Positions 1 through 4,801 of a DNA stretch of 7,093 nt are shown piece by piece. Source of the stretch: an uncultured Burkholderiales bacterium (GTDB lineage: Bacteria; Pseudomonadota; Gammaproteobacteria; Burkholderiales; Burkholderiaceae); NCBI GenBank assembly GCA_903845315.1, contig CAIMWY010000334.1, positions 1-7,093 of the forward strand. The letters are read 5' to 3'. Positions within the stretch are counted from its first letter, which is position 1, and each line of letters opens with the position of its first letter. The notes under the pieces were generated by a model. The model saw nothing but the letters and a program-made list of their open reading frames with translations. It did no database searches and had not been told where the DNA came from. Made by a program: the position numbers and the translations under genes.

Positions 1-1037
1 AGGGTTTCCCGAACGTTGTTGACGGCCACACGAATCGGGCGCGCGCTGTCTTGTACCGGCTCCAAGCGCACGCCGGGGGGCAGCAAGGGGCGCACCTCGT
101 CGAGCGTTTTGTTGAGGCCGTCGATGACATCGATGGTGTTTTCGTCTTGGGCTTTTTGAACCGTCAACAGCAGGGTGCGTTGGCCGTTGAAGAGCGCCAG
201 GCTCTCCACCTCTTGGGCGCCGTCATTGACGCTGGCCACCTGTGACAAGCGAATCGGGGTGGTGCCACGCCGCGCCACGATGATGCGGCCAAAGTCCTCA
301 GGGCGCAACATGCGGCCCTGCACTTGGATCACGCGGTCTTGCAGCAATGAGCGCAGTGAGCCCACCGGCAGGTCTTGGCTTTCGGTGCGCACGGCATTGA
401 CCACTTGGTCGGCGCTCACCCCCAAGGACTCCATCGCTTGCGGGTTGAGGTACAGGTTGATCTCGCGTTTGGTGCCGCCCACGATGGTGACCGCACCCAC
501 GCCGCGCACGTTTTCCAACCGCTTTTTGAGAACTTGGTCGGTCCAGTTGGTCAACTCCACGGCGGCCGTGGCGGCGTCAGCGCTGCCGTCGTTGGGTTGT
601 CCGGGCAGCACGGCCAATGACCAAATGGCGCGGCTGGATGGGTCAAAGCGCAGCACCTTGGGCTCTTTCACATCGACGCGCAGGCTCGGGCGGATGCTGG
701 CCACTTTTTCGCGCACATCGTCGGCGCCTTTGCGGCCATCGATGTGCAGTTGAAACTCCACCACCACCACCGACAGGCCTTCGTAACTGCGCGAGGTCAA
801 GGCGTTGATGCCCGCGATGGCGTTCACGCCTTCTTCGATTTTTTTGCTGACTTCACTCTCCACAATCTCCGGCGAGGCGCCGGGGTATTCGGTGGTGATC
901 ACCACGACGGGAAAGTCGATATTGGGGAACTGGTCAATTTGCAGCCGTTTGTACGAGAACAAGCCCAGCACCACAAAGGCGAGCATGAGCATGGTCGCAA
1001 AGACCGGGTTTTTCAAACTGATTCGGGTGAACCACAT
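1..1037 (-). CDS. RND efflux pump, inner-membrane permease subunit (N-terminal third, runs off left edge)
   Basis: This is the proton-driven inner-membrane component of a tripartite RND efflux pump (AcrB/HAE1-like). The frame is open from the ATG at 1035-1037 to the window edge, 345 codons without a stop. It begins MWFTRISLKNPVFATM, the usual RND start: a short cytoplasmic stretch and then TM1 (about residues 11-28). It continues with the QIDQFPNIDFPVV and YPGASPEIVE motifs that open the first periplasmic porter domain. Later segments such as LENVRGVGAVTIVGG and RMLRPEDFGRIIVA also match the porter domain. Family members are about 1030-1060 residues, so roughly two thirds is missing, including the TM4 proton-relay aspartates; intactness cannot be judged. 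It follows the adaptor gene by 7 bases on the same strand with no clear Shine-Dalgarno sequence, so translation is probably coupled. Substrate is unknown; the TetR-linked context points to drugs or organic compounds rather than metals. Confidence 0.95.
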   Translation of the reverse strand, partial: MWFTRISLKNPVFATMLMLAFVVLGLFSYKRLQIDQFPNIDFPVVVITTEYPGASPEIVESEVSKKIEEGVNAIAGINALTSRSYEGLSVVVVEFQLHIDGRKGADDVREKVASIRPSLRVDVKEPKVLRFDPSSRAIWSLAVLPGQPNDGSADAATAAVELTNWTDQVLKKRLENVRGVGAVTIVGGTKREINLYLNPQAMESLGVSADQVVNAVRTESQDLPVGSLRSLLQDRVIQVQGRMLRPEDFGRIIVARRGTTPIRLSQVASVNDGAQEVESLALFNGQRTLLLTVQKAQDENTIDVIDGLNKTLDEVRPLLPPGVRLEPVQDSARPIRVAVNNVRET

Positions 1038-1044
1038 GGCGTGT

Positions 1045-2214
1045 TCAGCGCGCGCTGCTGGCTGGGTTGGTTGGCGCTGCCGTGAACTTCACCTGCAAGC
1101 CTTCGCGCAAGGCGCCCACATGCCCTTTGAGCACGGTGCTGCCCGGGGCAATGCCTTCAACGCCGATCCAAGTTTGCGAGCTGCTGTCATTGGCGTCTCT
1201 GCCGCGCAGCCCCAAGCTCACCTGCTTGTGCGCGACTTGCACCTGGTCACCCACAGTTTCAAGCACTTGCACATAAGGGCGTGCCCGGTCGGTGCGCACC
1301 GCAGACAGGGGCACGGCGAGCGACTTGCTGCGCTGCAGGTTCAAACTGCCTTTGGCAAACAAACCATGGCGCAAGCCGGTGGATTGGTCGATCGAGAGGT
1401 AGACCAACACGCTGCGGCTGCCCACTTGGGCGCTGGGGCTGATGCGTTTGACTTTGGCCGTGATCGTCTCGGGGCGATCTTCCACTTGCAGGTGGGCCAC
1501 TTGGCCAATGCGCACATCCACCGAGTCGCTGGGGCTCAGGGGGACTTCCACTTCGAGTTGGCTCAGGTCCACCAACTCCAACACCTTGGCGTCCACGTTG
1601 ACGCGCTCGCCGGCTTGGGCAGCACGCAGCGCCACCACGCCAGAGAAGGGGGCGTAGAGCACGGCGTCATCCAGGGCTTTGCGTGCCACATCGGCGCCTG
1701 CGATGGCGGCTTGGTGGGTGGCGACCGCGCCTTGGTAAGAGGCTTGCGAGTTGTCGAGCGCCGTTTTGGCGATGAAACCTTGGTCGACCAAGGCTTTGTT
1801 GGTGTCCCACTGGCGCTGAGCGATTTCCATTTGGGCTTTGGCCGCATCGGCTTGTTCTTTGGCCTGCTGCCAACGGCGCTGGTATTCGGTCGGGTCAATG
1901 CGGGCCAACACTTGGCCGGCTTTGACCACATCGCCCTCGCGCACGTTGAATTCTTTCAACTCGCCCGCCACGCGGGCTTTGATCACGGCGTAGTTCAAGG
2001 CTTTGAGGGTGCCCGAGACGTCCAGAGTTTGGGTGATTTCGCGCGGCTCAAGGGTCCAGGCGTCGTGGCGCGCCAGTTCGATGTGGGTGACGGCTGGCGC
2101 GGGCGTGCCCGCAGCTAGTTGCTGCTGGTTACGCGTTGAGAGTGCGCGCCAGACGCTGGCTACCAAGGCCAGCACGACAACAGCAATCACGATCCAACGA
2201 GGTTTGATGCGCAT
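1045..2214 (-). CDS. RND efflux periplasmic adaptor (membrane fusion protein)
   Basis: This 389-residue protein is the periplasmic adaptor that joins the RND pump to an outer-membrane channel (HlyD/AcrA family). An N-terminal membrane anchor (about residues 8-23, IVIAVVVLALVASVW) follows a basic MRIKPR start; no lipobox cysteine is present, so it is anchored by a helix rather than as a lipoprotein. Then come the first lipoyl half (about 70-107, with REGDVVKAGQVLARID), a Gln/Ala-rich helical hairpin (about 110-185), the second lipoyl half (about 186-218, YAPFSGVV...AGERV), a beta-barrel domain (about 219-290) and a membrane-proximal domain to the end. Length is normal for the family. The ATG lies 2 bases after the stop of the upstream tetR-type gene and has no convincing Shine-Dalgarno sequence, which suggests translational coupling. 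The order repressor-adaptor-pump is a classic efflux operon; the outer-membrane factor must lie outside the window or be shared. Confidence 0.95.
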   Translation of the reverse strand: MRIKPRWIVIAVVVLALVASVWRALSTRNQQQLAAGTPAPAVTHIELARHDAWTLEPREITQTLDVSGTLKALNYAVIKARVAGELKEFNVREGDVVKAGQVLARIDPTEYQRRWQQAKEQADAAKAQMEIAQRQWDTNKALVDQGFIAKTALDNSQASYQGAVATHQAAIAGADVARKALDDAVLYAPFSGVVALRAAQAGERVNVDAKVLELVDLSQLEVEVPLSPSDSVDVRIGQVAHLQVEDRPETITAKVKRISPSAQVGSRSVLVYLSIDQSTGLRHGLFAKGSLNLQRSKSLAVPLSAVRTDRARPYVQVLETVGDQVQVAHKQVSLGLRGRDANDSSSQTWIGVEGIAPGSTVLKGHVGALREGLQVKFTAAPTNPASSAR

Positions 2215-2216
2215 GG

Positions 2217-2888
2217 TCAGGTGTGGGTAGAAGTGGTCATGCCGTGCAGCAGCACGTCGACTTGCATGTGAATGAAACGTTCGGGATCGACGATGTCAGC
2301 CGATGCTGCGCATGCGCCCATCGAGTGCTTCCACATCATCATGAAAATCATGGGGGCCACCACGGTGTAGACCGCTTGGTCCAGATCCATCGGTCGAAAC
2401 TCGCCACTGGCCACACCCCGCGCCAAGATTTGGCGCAGCAGCGCATTGCCCGGGCGAATCACTTCAGCTTGGTAAAACGCCGCGATGTCGGGGAAGTTTT
2501 GGGCTTCGCTGATGACCAACTTGGCAATGCCGCTTGCCGGTGTGTTGCCTATCTGCTGCCACCAACTCAGCATGGCGTAGCGCAGCATGTCGCCACTGCT
2601 GCCTGTGAAGCGCTTGAACTCTTCGTTCCAAACCGGAAACAGCTTGACGATGTTCTCGCGAATCACCGCTTTGAACAGGTCTTCTTTGGTAGGGAAGTAC
2701 AAAAACAAAGTGCCTTTGGATACACCCGCATGCGAGGCCACTTCTTCTACCCGGGTGCTCGCAAAGCCTTTTTCGACAAACAACGCCAAGGCTGCGTCAA
2801 GCAACTCTCCAGGGCGCGCCTCTTTGCGCCGTTCACGTTTGTGAACAGCCTCTGCTGCGTTGGGTGCGAAGGATTCAGTCGTGGACAT
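2217..2888 (-). CDS. TetR/AcrR-family transcriptional repressor of the efflux operon
   Basis: This 223-residue regulator is of the TetR family. An N-terminal leader of about 25 residues rich in Lys/Arg (HKRERRKEARPGELL) precedes the DNA-binding domain. Helix 1 is LLDAALALFVEKGFAST, and the helix-turn-helix with its following helix spans about residues 46-72 (RVEEVASHAGVSKGTLFLYF, then PTKEDLF), an excellent match to the family signature. The remaining residues (about 75-223) form the variable ligand-binding and dimerisation domain, which carries aromatic and Met-rich patches (WWQQIG, MIFMMMWKH) suited to a hydrophobic ligand. It is the first gene of a tight operon with the adaptor and pump, so by analogy with AcrR/TtgR-type systems it probably represses all three genes until a pump substrate binds. 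A symmetric operator candidate lies 13-26 bases upstream of its start codon. Ligand identity cannot be read from the sequence. Confidence 0.95.
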   Translation of the reverse strand: MSTTESFAPNAAEAVHKRERRKEARPGELLDAALALFVEKGFASTRVEEVASHAGVSKGTLFLYFPTKEDLFKAVIRENIVKLFPVWNEEFKRFTGSSGDMLRYAMLSWWQQIGNTPASGIAKLVISEAQNFPDIAAFYQAEVIRPGNALLRQILARGVASGEFRPMDLDQAVYTVVAPMIFMMMWKHSMGACAASADIVDPERFIHMQVDVLLHGMTTSTHT

Positions 2889-2900
2889 GGTGTTAATGAC

Positions 2901-2914
2901 TTACTGGTTAGTAA
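2901..2914. promoter_or_regulatory. Candidate operator for the TetR-type repressor
   Basis: The sequence TTACTGGTTAGTAA is an inverted repeat: TTACT and AGTAA are perfect complements around a 4-base centre. It overlaps the downstream edge of the predicted -10 element of the tetR-type promoter and sits just ahead of the start codon at 2888, an ideal place to block transcription. TetR-family operators commonly are short palindromes of this size. That this site belongs to this regulator is inferred from position and symmetry only. Confidence 0.55.
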
Positions 2915-2942
2915 TATACCTCGAGTCAATCGAAAGTGTCTG
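2913..2942 (-). promoter_or_regulatory. Predicted sigma-70 promoter of the tetR-adaptor-pump operon
   Basis: Read on the minus strand, CAGACA (2937-2942, 4 of 6 matches to TTGACA) and TATATT (2913-2918, 5 of 6 matches to TATAAT) are separated by 18 bases. Transcription would start about 17-20 bases upstream of the repressor ATG. An AT-rich dyad, TTTAACCTTAAA (2946-2957), lies immediately upstream of the -35 element. A TTGACT at about 2922-2927 was considered as an alternative -35, but it leaves no good -10 at the right distance. The 72 bases between the two flanking genes hold nothing else recognisable. Confidence 0.5.
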
Positions 2943-2960
2943 TTGTTTAACCTTAAAGTT

Positions 2961-3746
2961 TCAGGTGAGTCTTAGACCCAGCCACTCCTTGATCAACCAT
3001 GCGCTGTCGCGCAAAGCCGAGCCACTGGGAAGCCACAGCAGCACGGGCTGCATGTCAGCGTTGATGTAGCCCATGGGCGCGGCTGTGACTTGCAAGCCCG
3101 CCGTTTCAAACTGCCGCAAGCTGCGTGGCATGTGCCAAGCGTGGGTGACGATGGCCACGCGGGTGACGCCATCGCGTTGCAAGAGTTGGGCGGTCATGCG
3201 GGCGTTTTCTCGCGTGTCGCGTGATTGATTTTCTTGCCAGCGCAGGGCGGGGCCGTGTAGACGCGCTAAGGCTTGGGCGGCGACTTGTGCTTCAGGTGTT
3301 TGCTCGCCCTCGGCCCCCCAGCCCACGCCACCGGTGTAGGCCATGGGCAGTTGGGTGGCTTGCGCCAAATACATGCCGTAGAGCAGACGGGCCATGCTCT
3401 CTGGTGGCAAGTTGGGCCCGCCGTATTCGGGGGAGCGTTGTTCAACCCCGCCGCCTAAAACAACGATGGCTTGCACTTTGTCACGCAGCAGGGCTTTGGG
3501 TGAGGTGGGGCTGACTTGGGGCAGCAGGTTGACCGACAGCCACAGCGCCACGGCGGGACAGCTGAGCAACCACAAGCCGGCACAGGCCAGCAAGCCACCG
3601 GCCATGGGTAGGTGAATTGAAAGTTGGCGCCTGCTCACACTGCGTCGCCAGCCCCATAACAACATGGCCGCAAGAAACAGCAGTCCGCTGGTTGCGGGCA
3701 AGACCAAGGTGGTCAAGAGGGGTTTGAGGGCGAGCAGGGTGTCCAT
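2961..3746 (-). CDS. YdcF/ElyC-type DUF218 membrane protein
   Basis: This 261-residue protein has two N-terminal membrane segments (about residues 11-32 and 48-72) and then a DUF218 domain (about 92-235). Domain signatures visible are QAIVVLGGG (92-100), the ENQSRDTRENA block (172-182) and the VTHAWHMPRS block (200-209), ending in a typical KEWLGL tail. This layout of two helices followed by a periplasmic DUF218 domain is that of E. coli ElyC (YcbC), linked to envelope and peptidoglycan biogenesis at low temperature; SanA and YdcF share the domain. The biochemical activity of the family is unsettled, so only the family assignment is firm. The gene lies on the same strand as, and upstream of, the tetR-type operon, but that operon has its own promoter. 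Its ATG is part of a palindrome shared with the divergent msrA start, and no Shine-Dalgarno sequence is visible. Confidence 0.88.
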   Translation of the reverse strand: MDTLLALKPLLTTLVLPATSGLLFLAAMLLWGWRRSVSRRQLSIHLPMAGGLLACAGLWLLSCPAVALWLSVNLLPQVSPTSPKALLRDKVQAIVVLGGGVEQRSPEYGGPNLPPESMARLLYGMYLAQATQLPMAYTGGVGWGAEGEQTPEAQVAAQALARLHGPALRWQENQSRDTRENARMTAQLLQRDGVTRVAIVTHAWHMPRSLRQFETAGLQVTAAPMGYINADMQPVLLWLPSGSALRDSAWLIKEWLGLRLT

Positions 3747-3781
3747 AGGGCAGCATCTTATGATGGCGCCCTATGAACACC
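3738..3781. repeat. 44-base near-perfect palindrome spanning two divergent start codons
   Basis: Two 20-base arms (3738-3757 and 3762-3781) surround a TTAT centre, with 17 of 20 positions complementary; the mismatches are at 3743/3776, 3752/3767 and 3753/3766. The inner half covers the entire 26-base gap between the two genes. The outer half includes both ATG codons and the first two full codons beyond them, so the two proteins begin M-D-T and M-N-T. It could be a regulator-binding site, an RNA hairpin that hides the start codon, or a chance result of similar gene starts; the symmetry itself is read directly. Confidence 0.85.
3759..3764 (+). promoter_or_regulatory. Possible -10 element for msrA, giving a leaderless transcript
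   Basis: TATGAT (5 of 6 matches to TATAAT) lies 8 bases before the msrA ATG. If used, transcription would begin at or within a base or two of the ATG, which would explain the absence of a Shine-Dalgarno sequence. No good -35 hexamer is seen 16-18 bases upstream, so this is weak. Confidence 0.25.
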
Positions 3782-4339
3782 ACGACCGTTGTGCCCCAGC
3801 CCTCATCGTCCTCCCGGGTCATCACCCTCGGGGGCGGTTGCTTTTGGTGCACCGAGGCGGTGTTTGTGCGCGTCAAGGGCGTGTTGACGGTGACCTCGGG
3901 CTACAGCAACGGCCATGTGGAGAAACCCAGCTACGAGCAAGTGTGCACAGGCAACACGGGCCACAACGAGGTGGTGCAGATCACTTATGACGCGCACCAG
4001 ATCAGCCTGCGTGAGTTGTTGGAAATTTTCTTTGTCATCCACGACCCCACCACCTTGAATCGCCAAGGCAACGACGCAGGCACGCAATACCGCAGCGGCA
4101 TTTATTTTCAGGACGAGGCCGACCATGCGGTGGCGCAGCAGGTGCTGGATGAGGTCAACCAGCAGCTGTCGGGGCGGGTGGTGACCGAATTGCTGCCTTT
4201 GCGCAACTACTGGGCCGCTGAGGCTTACCACCAAGACTACTTCGCCCATCACCCAGACCAAGGCTATTGCGCCTTTGTGGTGGCACCCAAGGTGCAGAAG
4301 TTCTTGCACACCTTCGCTGACAAGGTGCGCGATGCTTGA
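3773..4339 (+). CDS. msrA: Peptide methionine-(S)-sulfoxide reductase MsrA
   Basis: This 188-residue enzyme reduces the S epimer of methionine sulfoxide in proteins and free methionine, with thioredoxin as reductant, and so repairs oxidative damage. The catalytic signature GGGCFWC is at residues 20-26 with nucleophile Cys23. Other family blocks are VTSGYSNGH, YEQVCTGNTGHNEVVQITYD, the HDPTTLNRQGNDAGTQYRSG stretch, and NYWAAEAYHQDYF. Cys166 in the QGYC motif near the C terminus is the likely resolving cysteine, as in short MsrA proteins. It lacks the N-terminal extension of E. coli MsrA and should be cytoplasmic; no signal peptide is visible. There is no MsrB fusion. The start at 3773 leaves a short Ser/Pro leader before the core; no Shine-Dalgarno sequence precedes it, and the ATG lies in the palindrome shared with the divergent DUF218 gene. 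A small membrane-protein gene overlaps its 3' end, suggesting one transcription unit. Confidence 0.97.
   Translation: MNTTTVVPQPSSSSRVITLGGGCFWCTEAVFVRVKGVLTVTSGYSNGHVEKPSYEQVCTGNTGHNEVVQITYDAHQISLRELLEIFFVIHDPTTLNRQGNDAGTQYRSGIYFQDEADHAVAQQVLDEVNQQLSGRVVTELLPLRNYWAAEAYHQDYFAHHPDQGYCAFVVAPKVQKFLHTFADKVRDA
4322..4334 (+). promoter_or_regulatory. Ribosome binding site that fixes the start of the small membrane-protein gene
   Basis: AAGGTG (4322-4327) lies 4 bases before the ATG at 4332-4334, within the last codons of msrA. It supports this start over the in-frame ATG at 4275, which would give an implausible 65-base overlap and a Cys/Arg/Trp-rich leader with no signal character. Confidence 0.6.
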
Positions 4340-4733
4340 GTGCTGGCGCTCGCATGCGGGTGTGCGCCGGGGCCTGTTGGCCTTGGTCTTGCTCTTGCTG
4401 CTGGCGCAGTCGTTGGGGCTGGCGCACCGCTTCGTGCATGCCAGCAATTCAGGCCTGGCCCACGCGCAGGCGATGGCCAAAGGCAGCCAAGCCGAAGCTG
4501 CCGTGCCCAATGCGGGCGCACCAGCGCCTTGGGCTTGGGTGTTTGGTGAACACAAATCCACGGCCGATTGCCAGCTTTTTGACCAACTGTGTCAGCATGC
4601 CATCGCTGCTGTCTTGAGTCTGACCTTGGCTTTCGCCATGCCCACTGCATGGCTGCGTTTGGCACTGCGCGAGCGCTTTGCACTGCATGCGCGTTTTTTC
4701 AGCGCCCGTGCGCCCCCCGCTGTTTTGAACTGA
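4332..4733 (+). CDS. Small membrane protein, DUF2946-like, unassigned function
   Basis: The protein is 133 residues if started at 4332. A basic N-terminus precedes a strong hydrophobic segment (about residues 14-31, LLALVLLLLLAQSLGLAH). A His/Ala-rich periplasmic stretch follows, then FGEHKSTADCQLFDQLCQH (71-89), a second hydrophobic helix (about 90-112) and a tail ending ARAPPAVLN. Three cysteines (4, 80, 87) and five histidines (32, 36, 44, 74, 89) are present. The layout of leading helix, H/C motif with xxFDQL, second helix and an ARxPP end recalls DUF2946-type proteins often found beside TonB-dependent metal receptors; this family call is from memory of the pattern and is tentative. The gene overlaps msrA by 8 bases and precedes the receptor by 68 bases, so it probably works with the receptor. 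A role in metal binding or uptake would be inference. The hydrophobic profile and the start signal make a real gene likely. Confidence 0.75.
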   Translation: MLECWRSHAGVRRGLLALVLLLLLAQSLGLAHRFVHASNSGLAHAQAMAKGSQAEAAVPNAGAPAPWAWVFGEHKSTADCQLFDQLCQHAIAAVLSLTLAFAMPTAWLRLALRERFALHARFFSARAPPAVLN

Positions 4734-4742
4734 CCCCCTTCT

Positions 4743-4773
4743 TTGCATGGGTGGCCCTGCGCTGCCCATGTGG
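4743..4773 (+). other. RNA hairpin in the leader of the receptor gene
   Basis: In RNA, 4746-4755 pairs with 4761-4770 as a 10-bp stem (8 Watson-Crick pairs, 2 G-U) with a 5-base loop. Three more wobble pairs extend it to 4743 and 4773. The core is CATGGG against CCCATG. A pyrimidine-rich run (TTCTTTTC, 4778-4785) starts about 5 bases after the extended stem, so it is not a classical terminator, but it could act as an attenuator, a processing or stability element, or a translational control structure upstream of the receptor. Confidence 0.5.
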
Positions 4774-4801
4774 TCAATTCTTTTCAGTGAGATACATCAT
4801 C

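Noticed and set aside
175..753. 192-codon plus-strand frame, rich in Ser, Arg and Thr, near the left edge
   Set aside because: It is antisense to the RND pump, which is open through the whole region on the minus strand with strong motifs.
805..2118. 437-codon open frame on the plus strand, rich in His, Gly, Ala and Gln
   Set aside because: It is antisense to the clearly recognised adaptor gene and the start of the pump gene. Its composition is what a GC-rich gene gives on the opposite strand, and no family motif is visible.
2946..2957. AT-rich dyad TTTAACCTTAAA considered as a terminator for the DUF218 gene
   Set aside because: The stem is only 5 A-T pairs with a 2-base centre and no GC content, too weak to terminate; at most it is an AT-rich element upstream of the -35.
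4275..4331. Longer start for the small membrane-protein gene
   Set aside because: It would overlap msrA by 65 bases and add a Cys/Trp/Arg-rich leader; the ATG at 4332 has its own ribosome binding site and yields a normal membrane-leading N-terminus.
3803..4561. 252-codon minus-strand frame across msrA and the small membrane-protein gene
   Set aside because: It is a shadow of msrA, whose catalytic motifs are unambiguous on the plus strand; the antisense translation shows no domain or sensible start signal.
4771..4799. Possible promoter just before the receptor (TGGTCA as a -35)
   Set aside because: No hexamer resembling TATAAT lies at 15-18 bases, and the start would fall on the ATG, beyond the Shine-Dalgarno-like GTGAG.
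4589..4801. 71-codon upstream extension of the receptor reading frame
   Set aside because: It overlaps the small membrane-protein gene in another frame, is rich in Cys and Phe, and would push the obvious signal peptide into the interior of the protein.
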